Source: Kocuria coralli (GTDB lineage: Bacteria; Actinomycetota; Actinomycetes; Actinomycetales; Micrococcaceae). Taken from it: a stretch of 64,000 nt of DNA. The stretch's first letter is position 1, and each line of letters opens with the position of its first letter. This document shows, one piece after another, positions 38,888 through 48,378 of this stretch. Both the position numbers and the translations under genes were made by a program. The stretch covers positions 1 through 64,000 of the forward strand of contig NZ_ML708620.1 of NCBI RefSeq assembly GCF_008831305.1, in the 5' to 3' direction. A model generated the notes under the pieces. That model was not told where the DNA came from. It ran no database searches and worked only from the letters and a program-made list of their open reading frames with translations.

Positions 38888-39525
38888 CCGCGGTCCTCCC
38901 AGAGCCGGGCGATCCCCAAGCCGGCTTCGGCCGCGAGCCGGCGCAGCCCGTTGACGGAGAGCCCGATCACCGCGTGCAGGTCGCCGTCCACCCTCTCGAT
39001 GAAGGCGGCCCCGTAGCCGTCCAGGGTGAAGGAGCCTGCGACCCACAGGGGTTCGCCGGTGGCCACGTAGGCGGCGACGTCGGCATCCGACATCGCCGTG
39101 AAGGTGACGTCCGCGCCCGCCTCGAGCCCGCCCGCGAAACCCGTGCCGCCCATCGCGGGGTCCCGGGTGTCGATCAGCCAGTGGCCGGTATGCAGGTGAC
39201 CGGTGCTGCCCCGCATGGCGCTGATGCGCTCGGTGGCGCGTTCCGGTGTCAGGGGCTTGCCGTGGACCTCGCCGTCGAAGGCGAAGACGGAATCGCATCC
39301 GATGACCAGGCGCCCTTGCGCCTCCGGCCGGGCGGCGATGCTCTCGCATTTCGCCCGGGCCAGCAGCAGCGCGATCTCACCGGGCTCCTGCGCACCGGAG
39401 GCGGCGACGGCGGCGTCCTCGTCCACGTCCGAGGCCATCTGGGTGAACGCGATCCCCGAATCGCGCAGCAGCTTGGCCCGCGCGGGGGACTGGGAGGCGA
39501 GCAGAACGAGGGGACTCTCCGGCAT
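38884..39525 (-). CDS. maf: Maf-family nucleotide pyrophosphatase
   Basis: Maf proteins are housecleaning pyrophosphatases that hydrolyse non-canonical or modified dTTP/UTP and related nucleotides. The 213-residue product begins 'LVLLASQSPARAKLLRDSGI', the family's nucleotide-binding motif, and contains 'RLVIGCDSVFAFDGEVHGKP' with the catalytic acidic residues, and 'GSFTLDGYGAAFIERVDGD'. Length is standard. Maf is often close to acyl-CoA carboxylase genes in actinobacteria, and here lies about 3 kb from the alpha subunit and 9 kb from the beta subunit. Confidence 0.93.
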   Translation of the reverse strand: MPESPLVLLASQSPARAKLLRDSGIAFTQMASDVDEDAAVAASGAQEPGEIALLLARAKCESIAARPEAQGRLVIGCDSVFAFDGEVHGKPLTPERATERISAMRGSTGHLHTGHWLIDTRDPAMGGTGFAGGLEAGADVTFTAMSDADVAAYVATGEPLWVAGSFTLDGYGAAFIERVDGDLHAVIGLSVNGLRRLAAEAGLGIARLWEDRG

Positions 39526-39591
39526 GGGTCCCAGCGTAGGGCAGGGGTACGGGGGTCGCGGGACTCCGGCTCGCGGGCCCGGCGCCGGTGC

Positions 39592-40026
39592 TCAGTCCTC
39601 GCGCGCCCGGGCGGACTCGCGGTCGTTGGCCTTCCGGATGGCGGTCACCAGCTCGTCCTTGCTCATCTCCGAGCGTCCTTCGATCTCCAGGCGCTGGGCG
39701 ATCTCGTAGAGATGTTCCTTCGAGGCGTTGGCGTCGACGCCGCCGGCCGTCTCGCCCGAGCGCGTGTCCTCGCCTTCGGAGCGTTCGTCCGAGGGGCCCG
39801 GCTCGTCCTTGGGCTCCCAGTGGTCGCCCACCTTTTCGTGAGTCCTTTTGACGGCGGCCCACGCGGTCTGATGGGCACGCGCCTCGTCGTCGTACTGCTC
39901 CTCCGCGGAGGACAGGGCCTCGGCGTAGGTGCGCTGGGCCTTGGCATCCGAGCGCTGCAGGGTCGACGGAAGATCTTCCGGCTCCGGTGCGTTGCGGTCT
40001 TCGGACTGAGAGTTCTCGGGGCTCAT
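39592..40026 (-). CDS. ChaB-like protein with a C-terminal Rho-N/SAP-like domain
   Basis: The 144-residue protein is highly charged. Residues from about 18 to 70 match the ChaB fold ('LPSTLQRSDAKAQRTYAEAL', 'TAWAAVKRTHEKVGDHWEPK'), a small domain first described next to the E. coli ChaA cation antiporter. Residues from about 105 to 138 ('SKEHLYEIAQRLEIEGRSEM') resemble a Rho-N/SAP nucleic-acid-binding motif, with a low-complexity acidic linker in between. It could bind nucleic acid, but the function is unknown. ATG 40026 has AGGAGG five bases upstream. It is divergent from lplA. Confidence 0.82.
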   Translation of the reverse strand: MSPENSQSEDRNAPEPEDLPSTLQRSDAKAQRTYAEALSSAEEQYDDEARAHQTAWAAVKRTHEKVGDHWEPKDEPGPSDERSEGEDTRSGETAGGVDANASKEHLYEIAQRLEIEGRSEMSKDELVTAIRKANDRESARARED

Positions 40027-40179
40027 GACAACCTCCTGAATAGGCTCCACCGCGATCGTAAGACTCCTGTGGACCCGACGGAAGGCAGCCGTGGCCCCTC
40101 GACCGAAGTTCTAGACGACGACGCCCCGGCCGGGCGGTGAGACGGCCGGAGGCGGAGGAACGAGCCATGAGGAGGCTTC

Positions 40180-41250
40180 ATGCACGGTGAGTACAAGGTC
40201 CGCGGCGGCAAGCTGGTGGTGGTCGACCTCGAGGTCAGCGGCTCCGCGGAGCTGGCGACCTTCAAGGACGTGGTGGTCTCCGGGGACTTCTTCCTGGAGC
40301 CGGACGACGCCTTCGAGGATCTCAACGCGGCGCTGGAGGGGCTGCCCGCCACCATGAGCGCCGAGGGCATCGCCCGGGCCGTCGAGGCCAGGTTCGAGGC
40401 GCGGGCGGACGAGGTCAGGATGATCGGCTTCGACGCCGACGCCGTGGGCATCGCCGTGCGACGCGCCGTGGGCACGGCCAAGAGCTGGAGCGACCTCGAC
40501 GTCGAGGTGATCCCCATGAAGACCCTGGACCCCGCCCTGCACGTAGCGCTGGACGAGGTCCTGGCGCACGAGATGGCGGCCGGGCGGCGCGGTCCCACGC
40601 TGCGCTTCTGGGACTGGGACGACGCCCTGGTGGTGATCGGCTCCTACCAGTCGGTGCGCAACGAGGTCGACCTCGAAGCCGCCCGGGAGCAAGGCGTCGG
40701 GGTGACACGGCGCATCACGGGCGGCGGGGCGATGTTCATGGAACCGGGCAACTGCGTGACCTACTCGCTCATGGTTCCCGCGGGCCTGGTCGAAGGGCTC
40801 AGCCCGGAGCGGGCCTACGCCTTCCTGGACGAATGGGTCCTGGGCGCCCTGGAACGGATCGGGGTCAGGGCCCGCTACGTCCCGCTCAACGACATCACGA
40901 CCGATCAGGGCAAGATCGGCGGAGCCGCGCAACGACGGTTCGCGGACGGGACCCTGCTGCATCACGTGACCATGAGCTACGACATCGACGCCGACAAGAT
41001 GCTCCAGGTGCTGCGCATCGGCCGCGAGAAACTCTCCGACAAGGGCATCAAGAGCGCCAAGAAACGCGTGGATCCCATGCGCAGCCAGACGGGTATGGCC
41101 CGCGAGGCGATCATCGAGTCCTTCCGCGAGTACTTCCTGTCCACCTACCGCTCGCACGAAGGGGACTACCGGCCCGGGGAGCTCGAAGCAGCCCAGGAGG
41201 CCGTGCGCTCCAAGTTCGCCACGGAGCGGTGGACCCACCGCGTCCCCTGA
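40180..41250 (+). CDS. lplA: Lipoate-protein ligase A family protein, accessory domain first
   Basis: Lipoate ligase attaches lipoate via lipoyl-AMP to E2 subunits and GcvH. The 356-residue product has the small accessory domain, normally C-terminal in E. coli LplA, at its N-terminus (residues about 1-90: 'MHGEYKVRGGKLVVVDLEVS', 'FFLEPDDAFEDLNAALEGLP'). The catalytic domain follows ('LRFWDWDDALVVIGSYQSV', 'VTRRITGGGAMFMEPGN', 'DQGKIGGAAQRR' with the catalytic Lys). Such swapped order is known in some actinobacteria and archaea-related sets. AGGAGG precedes ATG 40180. It converges on adhP, with 24 bases between stops. Confidence 0.88.
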   Translation: MHGEYKVRGGKLVVVDLEVSGSAELATFKDVVVSGDFFLEPDDAFEDLNAALEGLPATMSAEGIARAVEARFEARADEVRMIGFDADAVGIAVRRAVGTAKSWSDLDVEVIPMKTLDPALHVALDEVLAHEMAAGRRGPTLRFWDWDDALVVIGSYQSVRNEVDLEAAREQGVGVTRRITGGGAMFMEPGNCVTYSLMVPAGLVEGLSPERAYAFLDEWVLGALERIGVRARYVPLNDITTDQGKIGGAAQRRFADGTLLHHVTMSYDIDADKMLQVLRIGREKLSDKGIKSAKKRVDPMRSQTGMAREAIIESFREYFLSTYRSHEGDYRPGELEAAQEAVRSKFATERWTHRVP

Positions 41251-41274
41251 GGATGGTCCGCGCCGGGGACCCGG

Positions 41275-42300
41275 TCAGTACTCGATGACCACGCGCCCCT
41301 CGATCTTGCCGTGGACCATCTCGTCGAACACGGCGTTGATGTCCTCCAGCGGCTGCTTCGAGAACGTCGGGTGGATCAGCCCCCGGGCGTAGAAGTCGAG
41401 TGCCTCCTCCATGTCCCGCCGGGTGCCCACGATCGAGCCGCGGATCGTCAGGCGCTTGAGCACGACGTCGAAGATCGGCGCGGGGAACTCGCCCGGAGGC
41501 AGTCCGTTGAACACGATGGTGCCGCCGCGGCGGGCCATGCCGATCGCCTGTCCGAAGGCGTCCGGGTGCACGGCCGTGACCAGCACCCCGTGCGCCCCGC
41601 CGGTGGCCTCCTGGACGGCCCCGGCGGGATCGGCGGCGAAGGCGTTGACCACGACTTCCGCGCCGTGGCGCTTGGCGAGCTCGAGCTTGTCGTCGGCGAC
41701 GTCCACCGCTGCCACGCGCATGCCCATCGCCACCGCGTACTGCACGGCGACGTGTCCCAGGCCGCCCACGCCGGAGATCACCACCCACTGGCCCGGCCGC
41801 ACCTCGGTCTCCTTGAGGCCCTTGTAGACCGTGACCCCCGCGCACAGCACCGGGGCGATCTCGTAGGGGTCGGAGCCCTCGGGGATCAGGGCGCAGTAGC
41901 GGGCGTCCACGAGCATGTACTGCCCGAAGGAGCCGTCCACGGAGTAGCCGCCGTTGGACTGGCGCTCGCACAGGGTCTCCCAGCCGGTCTCGCAGTACTC
42001 GCACTCGCCGCATGCGCTCCACAACCAGGCGTTGCCGACCAGGTCGCCCGTCTTCACCCGCGTCACGCCGTCGCCGACGGCGACCACCTCGCCCACGCCC
42101 TCGTGGCCGGGGATGAACGGCGGAGTGGGCTTCACGGGCCAGTCGCCGTGGGCCGCATGCAGGTCCGTGTGGCACATGCCCGAGGCGATGAGCCGGACCA
42201 GAGCCTGCCCCGGGGCCGGCTGCGGCACGCTGACCCGGGCGACCTCGAGGTCCTCGCCGAAGGCGGTGACGACGGCGGCGCTCATGGTCTGTTCTGACAT
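41275..42300 (-). CDS. adhP: Zinc-dependent alcohol dehydrogenase AdhP
   Basis: The 341-residue medium-chain dehydrogenase oxidises ethanol and similar primary alcohols with NAD. It has the catalytic zinc ligands in 'SGMCHTDLHAAHGDWPVK' and 'FIPGHEGVGEVV', the four structural-zinc cysteines in 'CGECEYCETGWETLC', and the NAD motif 'VISGVGGLGHVAVQYAVAMG'. It matches AdhP-type enzymes in length and composition. ATG 42300 (MSEQTM) has GGAAGAG ten bases upstream; ATG 42285 is an alternative. It lies downstream of the aldehyde dehydrogenase and DUF779 genes on the same strand, so alcohol and aldehyde are probably oxidised in series. Confidence 0.93.
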   Translation of the reverse strand: MSEQTMSAAVVTAFGEDLEVARVSVPQPAPGQALVRLIASGMCHTDLHAAHGDWPVKPTPPFIPGHEGVGEVVAVGDGVTRVKTGDLVGNAWLWSACGECEYCETGWETLCERQSNGGYSVDGSFGQYMLVDARYCALIPEGSDPYEIAPVLCAGVTVYKGLKETEVRPGQWVVISGVGGLGHVAVQYAVAMGMRVAAVDVADDKLELAKRHGAEVVVNAFAADPAGAVQEATGGAHGVLVTAVHPDAFGQAIGMARRGGTIVFNGLPPGEFPAPIFDVVLKRLTIRGSIVGTRRDMEEALDFYARGLIHPTFSKQPLEDINAVFDEMVHGKIEGRVVIEY

Positions 42301-42407
42301 CGCGATCACACTCTTCCGATATCCCGGCCGGTGCGTGCCGGCGGAACTCCTAGACGGATGGCAGGTATCTGCCACTTCCATCCAATGCGATGCGACCTGG
42401 AAGCGCC

Positions 42408-42833
42408 TCAGATTGCACAGAGTTCGCTGCGCACCAGGAACCTGCGTCCGGTCGGGGCCTCCAGGGAGAAGCCCGAGCCCCTTCCCGCGACGGCGTCGAT
42501 GGTCAGCCTGGTGTGCTTCCAGACCTTGAACTGCTCCCGGGAGATCCACAGCTCCAGGGGGCCCAGGACCGCGCCGTCGTCGTCGGTCAGCTCGGCGGTG
42601 CCGAGCAGGACGTCGGCGGTACCGGTGCGGAATTCCCCCGCGGCGAAGCACATGGGGGCGGAGCCGTCGCAGCAGCCGCCGGACTGGTGGAACATGAGGG
42701 GGCCGTGCCGGTGCCACAGCTCCCGCAGGAGGTCGACGGCCGCTGCCGTGTAGCCGACCCGCACCACGTCGTCCTCGGGGCCGGCGGTGGCCTCGAGGAC
42801 GACGTTCGCGGTGGCCTTGGGGGCCTCCGGCAT
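42408..42833 (-). CDS. DUF779 family protein
   Basis: The 141-residue protein matches DUF779, a family often found next to aldehyde dehydrogenases. It has the conserved 'HQSGGCCDGSAPMCF' motif, whose three cysteines may bind a metal or redox-active group, and 'WISREQFKVWKHTRLTIDAV'. The function is not established. Its ATG overlaps the aldehyde dehydrogenase stop by one base (TGATG), which implies coupled translation and a role in the same pathway. Confidence 0.9.
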   Translation of the reverse strand: MPEAPKATANVVLEATAGPEDDVVRVGYTAAAVDLLRELWHRHGPLMFHQSGGCCDGSAPMCFAAGEFRTGTADVLLGTAELTDDDGAVLGPLELWISREQFKVWKHTRLTIDAVAGRGSGFSLEAPTGRRFLVRSELCAI

Positions 42834-44356
42834 CAGAACAACCCCAGCTCGCTGTTCGAGTAGGAGACCAGCAGGTTCTTGGTCTGCTGGTAGTGATCGA
42901 GCATCATCAGGTGGTTCTCGCGGCCGATCCCGGAGGACTTGTAGCCGCCGAACGCGGCGTGCGCGGGGTAGCTGTGGTAGTTGTTCACCCACACCCGGCC
43001 CGCCTGGATGGCCCGGCCGGCGCGGTAGGCGGTATTGCCGGTACGGGCCCACACGCCCGCGCCGAGACCGTAGAGGGTGTCGTTGGCGATCGAGATCGCC
43101 TCGTCGAAATCGCTGAAGGACGTCAGCGACAGCACCGGGCCGAAGATCTCCTCCTGGAAGATGCGCATCGAATTGGTGCCCTCGAAGATCGTGGGCTGCA
43201 CGTAGTAGCCCTCGGCCAGATCGCCGTCGAGCTGCAGCCGCTCACCGCCGGTGAGCACCTTCGCGCCCTCCTGCTTGCCGATGTCCAGGTAGGACAGGAT
43301 CTTCTCGAGCTGGTCCGTGGAGGCCTGGGCGCCCACCATCGTCGCGGTGTCCAACGGGTTGCCCTGGACCATCTTGCCGACCCGTTCCAGGCCGGCCGCC
43401 ACGAACTCGTCGTACATGCCCTTCTGCACCAGGGCGCGCGACGGGCAGGTGCAGACCTCGCCCTGGTTCAGGCCGAACAGGGCGAAGCCCTCGAGGGCCT
43501 TGTCGTAGAAGTCGTCCTTCTGCGCGGCGACGTCGTCGAAGAAGATGTTCGGTGACTTGCCGCCCAGCTCGAGCGTGACGGGGATGATGTTCTCGGAGGC
43601 GTACTGCATGATCAGCCGCCCCGTGGTGGTCTCGCCGGTGAACGCGATCTTGCGGATCCGCGGGTTGGCGGCCAGCGGCTTGCCGGCCTCGGCGCCGAAG
43701 CCGTTGATCACGTTGACCACGCCGTCGGGGAGGAGGTCCTGGATCAGTTCGATCAGCACCAGGATCGACGCCGGGGTCTGCTCGGCCGGCTTGAGCACGA
43801 CGCAGTTGCCCGCCGCCAGCGCGGGGGCGAGCTTCCAGACGCCCATGAGGATGGGGAAGTTCCAGGGGATGATCTGGCCCACCACGCCGAGGGGCTCGTG
43901 GAAGTGGTAGGCCACGGTGTCCTCGTCGAGCTGGGAGAGTCGGCCCTCCTGAGCGCGGATGGCGCCGGCGAAATAGCGGAAGTGGTCGATGGCCAGGGGG
44001 ATGTCCGCCGCGAGGCACTCGCGGACCGGCTTGCCGTTGTCCCAGGTCTCGGCGACCGCCAGGGTCTCGAGGTTCTCCTCCATGCGGTCGGCGATCTTGT
44101 TCAACAGGATCGCGCGCTCCGTGACGGTCGAGGCATTCCACGTGGGCGCCGCCGCCCACGCCGCGTCCAGAGCCGCCTCGATGTCCTCGGCGGTCCCCCG
44201 GGCCACCTCGGTGAACGGCTTGCCGTTGACGGGGGAAACATCCTCGAAGTACTCGCCCTTGACCGGGGCGACCCACGCGCCGCCGATGAAGTGCTCGTAC
44301 CGCGACTTGAAGCTGACGGGTGATTCAGCCTGACCGGGTTGTGCGTAGACCGTCAT
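42833..44356 (-). CDS. Aldehyde dehydrogenase (acetaldehyde-type, NAD)
   Basis: The 507-residue enzyme belongs to the ALDH superfamily and should oxidise acetaldehyde or related aldehydes to acids. It has the proton-acceptor Glu in '[14 protein letters not shown]', the catalytic Cys in '[14 protein letters not shown]', and '[20 protein letters not shown]' of the nucleotide domain. Its close partner DUF779 and adhP make a three-gene alcohol-degradation set. I chose ATG 44356 (MTVYAQPG), with AAGGAG six bases upstream, over the frame's start at 44416. Confidence 0.95.
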   Translation of the reverse strand: MTVYAQPGQAESPVSFKSRYEHFIGGAWVAPVKGEYFEDVSPVNGKPFTEVARGTAEDIEAALDAAWAAAPTWNASTVTERAILLNKIADRMEENLETLAVAETWDNGKPVRECLAADIPLAIDHFRYFAGAIRAQEGRLSQLDEDTVAYHFHEPLGVVGQIIPWNFPILMGVWKLAPALAAGNCVVLKPAEQTPASILVLIELIQDLLPDGVVNVINGFGAEAGKPLAANPRIRKIAFTGETTTGRLIMQYASENIIPVTLELGGKSPNIFFDDVAAQKDDFYDKALEGFALFGLNQGEVCTCPSRALVQKGMYDEFVAAGLERVGKMVQGNPLDTATMVGAQASTDQLEKILSYLDIGKQEGAKVLTGGERLQLDGDLAEGYYVQPTIFEGTNSMRIFQEEIFGPVLSLTSFSDFDEAISIANDTLYGLGAGVWARTGNTAYRAGRAIQAGRVWVNNYHSYPAHAAFGGYKSSGIGRENHLMMLDHYQQTKNLLVSYSNSELGLF

Positions 44357-44538
44357 GTCGGACTCCTTCGTCTCATGGGCTCTCAGCTGCCGCTGCGTGC
44401 TCTCCCGATGAGCCACCGCGCTATCGGGGGCTCGCGGGTCCCGCGGATCTCCCGCTCTCCTCGACGGGACGTGATCCAGGACACCTTGATCTCACGCTAC
44501 GGCACGCGAGGGTGATCGCCAATACCGCCGTCGGCGGA

Positions 44539-46350
44539 TCAGGAGGCGGCCGACGGCGGCCCAGGCCGCCGCGTCGGATGCGTGGCAGGATCCCGCATCA
44601 GGTCCAGCGCGTAGTTGAGGGTGTCCAGCCCCAGCGAGCCCAAGGACAGGGCGTGGCGGTGGAACCCGGCCAGGGAGAAACCGAGCCCGGCGGCCTCCGC
44701 CCAGGAGTCGCGCGCGTTCTCCCAGACGCGCTGGCCCAGCTGATAGGAAGGGGCCTGTCCCGGCCAGCCCATGTACCGCATCCACTCGAAGCGCAGGGAC
44801 GCCTCGCCCATCACGATGTTCTCCTTGAGGAAGGCCCAGCCGGCTTCGGGGGTCCAGCGGTGCGCGCCCTGGGCGGCGCCCAGGAGAGGCCCGATCTCCC
44901 GGGGCACGCGCAGTCCGCAGTGGAACCCGATGTCGAAGACCACTCGTGCCGCCCGCATGCGCTGGGCGTTGAGCATGCCCATCCGATCTCCGGGGTCGTC
45001 GAGGAAACCCCATTGCGCCATGAGGCGCTCGGCGTACAGGGCCCAGCCCTCGCCGTGGCCGGAGACCCACAGGGCGATCCGGCGCCAGGCGTTCAGGGAA
45101 CCGGCGGCCGCGACCGAGGTCGCGAACTGCAGGTGATGCCCCGGTACGCCCTCGTGGTAGACGGTGGTGCGCTCGCGCCAGGTGTGGAAGACATCGGTAC
45201 CCTCCGGGACGGACCACCACATCCGTCCCGGGCGTTCGAAGTCCTCCGACGGGGGCGTGTAGTAGATCCCGCCGTCGGTGGTGGGAGCGATCCGGCATTC
45301 GAGGTTGCGCATCGGATCCGTGATCTCGAAATGCGTACCGGCCAGTTGGCCGATGGCGTGCCGGCTGACCCCTTGCATCCAGGCCACCAGCTCGTGCCTC
45401 CCGTGCAGCTGCCGGTAGGGATCGGCGTCCAGGGCGGCCATGGCCGCGGCGATCCGGTCCCGGCCCGCATGCTCCGGCAGGATCTCGCGCGCGGTCTGCT
45501 CCATCTCGTCCACGACCTCCCGCAGCTGGTCGATGCCCCACTCGAAGCTCTCGACCGGATCGAGACCGGCCCCCGTGTACTCGCGCAGGCGCAGCCGGTA
45601 CTCGTCCATGCCGACGGCCATGTCCTCGGGCGCGGTCCTTGCGATCTCGCGGAGCTCTCCGGCCAGCTCCGTGTAGGCCTTCCGGGCCTCGCGCACGCCG
45701 CTGCGCAGGAGCTCCTGCATCGTCGCGGGGAGCTGGGCCACGGTCGGGCGGTGGGTCAGCCCCATGAAGGAGCCGTGCTCGGCGGCGTAGCTCTCCGCCT
45801 GTCCGGCGGCATGGATCAGCTGGGGGGCCGCGGTGACCGGTCCGTCCGCCTGGCGCGCGCGGATGCCCCGGATCAGCCCGTCGACGGTCGCGGGCAGTTC
45901 GGCCAGCTGCCGAACGATCACCTCCCAGTCGTCCTCGGTGTTCTTGGGGAGGTTGTCGAAGGCCTCCCGGATCTTCTGGACGGGGGAGGAGATGCCGTTG
46001 ATCCGGGTTCCGCTCAGCCCCTGCTCGTGCAGTTCGGCGGCCACGCCGATCCGCTCGCGCAGGGCGTGCTCGGTGACGCGGTCGACGTCGTCGGCGGGCG
46101 GGACGCCGTCGAGCTCCCGGAGGGTCTGCATCAGTGCCTGGTGCCGGGCTCCGGCGCCGTCGGGCCCGTAGTCGGCGTAGCCCCAGCCGTGGGTCGGGGC
46201 GTTCAGCTCGATGGCCCAGGACGGGTCCAGCGCCAGGAGGCGATCCAGGTGCCGGTCGGCGATCCCGTCGATCCGGGAGGGCTCACGGGGGCCATGAGGC
46301 GCGGCGACGACGGGGTTCGGGGGAGTGGGGGCTCCTGTGGATCGGTTCAT
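44539..46350 (-). CDS. DUF885 family protein, putative zinc peptidase
   Basis: The 603-residue protein matches DUF885, related to M3/M32-like peptidases. It has the zinc-binding HExxH-type motif 'TTVYHEGVPGHHLQFATSVA' and the downstream 'SGHGEGWALYAERLMAQWGF' with a conserved Glu. No signal peptide is seen, so it should act in the cytoplasm. The substrate is unknown. I chose ATG 46350 (MNRSTGAP); the frame is open to 46407 but the extra 19 residues are Gly/Arg-rich. Confidence 0.83.
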   Translation of the reverse strand: MNRSTGAPTPPNPVVAAPHGPREPSRIDGIADRHLDRLLALDPSWAIELNAPTHGWGYADYGPDGAGARHQALMQTLRELDGVPPADDVDRVTEHALRERIGVAAELHEQGLSGTRINGISSPVQKIREAFDNLPKNTEDDWEVIVRQLAELPATVDGLIRGIRARQADGPVTAAPQLIHAAGQAESYAAEHGSFMGLTHRPTVAQLPATMQELLRSGVREARKAYTELAGELREIARTAPEDMAVGMDEYRLRLREYTGAGLDPVESFEWGIDQLREVVDEMEQTAREILPEHAGRDRIAAAMAALDADPYRQLHGRHELVAWMQGVSRHAIGQLAGTHFEITDPMRNLECRIAPTTDGGIYYTPPSEDFERPGRMWWSVPEGTDVFHTWRERTTVYHEGVPGHHLQFATSVAAAGSLNAWRRIALWVSGHGEGWALYAERLMAQWGFLDDPGDRMGMLNAQRMRAARVVFDIGFHCGLRVPREIGPLLGAAQGAHRWTPEAGWAFLKENIVMGEASLRFEWMRYMGWPGQAPSYQLGQRVWENARDSWAEAAGLGFSLAGFHRHALSLGSLGLDTLNYALDLMRDPATHPTRRPGPPSAAS

Positions 46351-46409
46351 GCCTGCCGATCCTATGCCCGCCCATCCCCGGCCCCGGTCTCCGCTCGCGG
46401 GACGCAAGA

Positions 46410-46445
46410 CTGCCCCGGAGCCGCGTCGAGGCGGCTCCGGGGCAG
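46410..46445 (-). terminator. Hairpin terminator of the dicarboxylate symporter gene
   Basis: CTGCCCCGGAGCCGC (46410-46424) pairs perfectly with 46431-46445 around a 6-base loop, 28 bases beyond the symporter stop on the minus strand and upstream of the DUF885 gene start. Confidence 0.7.
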
Positions 46446-46473
46446 AGGCGGTGCGCCGGTGAGGAGGCCCGGA

Positions 46474-47946
46474 TCAGTGAGCCGGGACCGGCTCCCGGTG
46501 CTCGTCCTTGAACGGCTCGCCCGTCCGGCGGGCGCTGTAGAGATCGTCGTCGAGGATCCCCTCGCGCCGCGACACGATCGCGGCCACCACGGTCTGGCCC
46601 GCCACGTTCACGGCGGTGCGGCCCATGTCGATGATCGGGTCGATCGCCAGCAGCAGGCCCACGCCGGCCAGGGGCAGGCCGAGGGTCGAGAGCGTCAGGG
46701 TCAGCATCACGGTGGCGCCGGTGGTTCCGGCCGTCGCGGCCGAGCCCAGGACCGAGACCAGGGCGATCAGCAGGAAGTGGATCGGCTCGAGCTGCACCCC
46801 GTAGAACTGCGCCACGAAGATCGCCGCGAGCGCCGGGTAGACCGCGGCGCAGCCGTCCATCTTGGTGGTGGCGCCCAGCGGGATGGCGAAGGACGCGTAA
46901 CCGGAGGGGACGCCCAGGTTGCGCTCGGTCACCCTCTGCGTCAGGGGCATGGTGCCGATCGAGGAGCGCGAGACGAAGCCGAGCTGGATGGCGGGCCACA
47001 CCCCGGTGAACCACTGCTTGGGGCTCAGGTGGTTGAGGCGCAGCAGGACCGGGTAGACCACGAACAGGACGATGGCCAGGCCGACGTACAGAGTCGCCAC
47101 GAACACCCCGAGCGAGCCCATCGAGGTCCAGCCGTATTCGAAGACGGCTCGCCCGATCAGGCCCAGCGTTCCGATCGGCGCGAGGCGGATGATCCACCAC
47201 AGCACCTTCTGCACCACGGCCAGGGCCGAGCGGACGACGTCCAGGAACGGCTCGGCCGGCTTGCCGACCTTGAGGGCCGCGATGCCGATCACGATCGAGA
47301 GCACCAGGATCTGGAGCACGTTGAAGTTCGCCGCGGCGTCGACGGCGCCGGACTCGGTGGCCTCGGCGGAGATCTCCAGGCCCAGGAAGTTGACGGGGAC
47401 GATGCCCTGCAGGAAGCCGAGCCAGGAGCCCTCGGTGCCGGTGTAGGGCTCCGTCGGCGCCGTGGCGGACTGGTTGGACCCGGGCTGCACGATGATGCCC
47501 AGGATCATGCCCACGGACACGGCGATCAGGGCGGTGATCCCGAACCACAGGATGGTCTTGCCCGCCAGGCGCGCGGCGTTGGTGACCTGGCTCAGGTTGG
47601 CGATGGAGGCGATGACGGCAGTCACGATCAGCGGCACCACGGCCGCGCGCAGCAGCGTCACGTAGGTGGAGCCGATGAGATCCAGCACGGTCATCAAGGG
47701 GTTGGGGGAGGTCTCGGGGTCGCCGCCCCAGGCCGAGGCGAGCAGGCCCAGCCCGACGCCGAGGACCAGCGCCACCAGGACCTGGACGCTGAAGTTGGTC
47801 ATCCACGACGGGAGGCGGTGGCTCCGGCGGGTGCCGGACTCCCCGCTGGGCGGGCTGCCGGCGCTCGTGACGGCGCCGGTGTCCCCTGCGGGCGAGGAAG
47901 AGGTGCGATGGGCGGAGTCGTGGTCCGCGTTGGAGGACGAAGTCAT
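46474..47946 (-). CDS. Dicarboxylate/amino-acid:cation symporter (DAACS family)
   Basis: The 490-residue protein is a glutamate/aspartate or C4-dicarboxylate importer of the GltP/DctA type. It has the serine-rich hairpin region near 'SRSSIGTMPLTQRVTERNLG', the 'GATTKMDGCAAVYPALAAIF' sodium and substrate segment and 'GLLLAIDPIIDMGRTAVNVA' of the last helix, which carries substrate ligands. About eight membrane helices and two re-entrant loops are expected. The start is uncertain: ATG 47946 was taken, but GTG 47955 in frame is possible and no ribosome site is clear. Confidence 0.92.
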   Translation of the reverse strand: MTSSSNADHDSAHRTSSSPAGDTGAVTSAGSPPSGESGTRRSHRLPSWMTNFSVQVLVALVLGVGLGLLASAWGGDPETSPNPLMTVLDLIGSTYVTLLRAAVVPLIVTAVIASIANLSQVTNAARLAGKTILWFGITALIAVSVGMILGIIVQPGSNQSATAPTEPYTGTEGSWLGFLQGIVPVNFLGLEISAEATESGAVDAAANFNVLQILVLSIVIGIAALKVGKPAEPFLDVVRSALAVVQKVLWWIIRLAPIGTLGLIGRAVFEYGWTSMGSLGVFVATLYVGLAIVLFVVYPVLLRLNHLSPKQWFTGVWPAIQLGFVSRSSIGTMPLTQRVTERNLGVPSGYASFAIPLGATTKMDGCAAVYPALAAIFVAQFYGVQLEPIHFLLIALVSVLGSAATAGTTGATVMLTLTLSTLGLPLAGVGLLLAIDPIIDMGRTAVNVAGQTVVAAIVSRREGILDDDLYSARRTGEPFKDEHREPVPAH

Positions 47947-48105
47947 GACCAGCACGTTATGACTGCGGCCGCAAATTCTCGACCATTTTTTACGTCGTAT
48001 TGCGCGATTCGGGCGGTGAGTATCGACACGTGCCGTTCCGGGAATAGCCGGCGGCGCCCGTGCCGCGCCTCCGGGCTTCCCAGGCCGCTGCGGAACGAAC
48101 GCTGC

Positions 48106-48378
48106 TCAGCGGAATGGGAGGGTGCGGCGCCACGCGCCCAGGCCGGGGCGCAGGCGCAGCCCCAGGCGTGCACGGCGGTTCTGGGCCCTGCGCACGCCGG
48201 TCGTGTTCGCCTCCTCGGTCTCGGTGGCGGCAGCGACGACGACGGCGGTCACGGCCGCGACCTCTTCCGGCGTGGGGTTGCCCCCGGTGAAGCTCACGAT
48301 GGACTCCTGCTCGCGCAGGTCCTCGCGGAGCTCCTCGTGCTCCGTCCTGCGCTCGCCTGTCTCCGATGCGGCGCTCAC
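48106..48378 (-). CDS. Acyl-CoA carboxylase epsilon subunit (AccE family)
   Basis: The 90-residue product has the epsilon-subunit core '[20 protein letters not shown]', preceded by a charged, Glu-rich segment and followed by a basic tail ending '[11 protein letters not shown]'. Epsilon subunits bridge the alpha and beta chains of actinobacterial acyl-CoA carboxylases. Its GTG start overlaps the stop of the beta-subunit gene (GTGA), as is typical for this family, supporting the assignment. Confidence 0.88.
   Translation of the reverse strand: MSAASETGERRTEHEELREDLREQESIVSFTGGNPTPEEVAAVTAVVVAAATETEEANTTGVRRAQNRRARLGLRLRPGLGAWRRTLPFR

Noticed and set aside
42356-42383. Short nested inverted repeats (GGCAG/CTGCC and GGATGG/CCATCC) between the DUF779 and adhP genes.
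   Set aside because: Stems are short and compete with each other; too weak to call a terminator with confidence.
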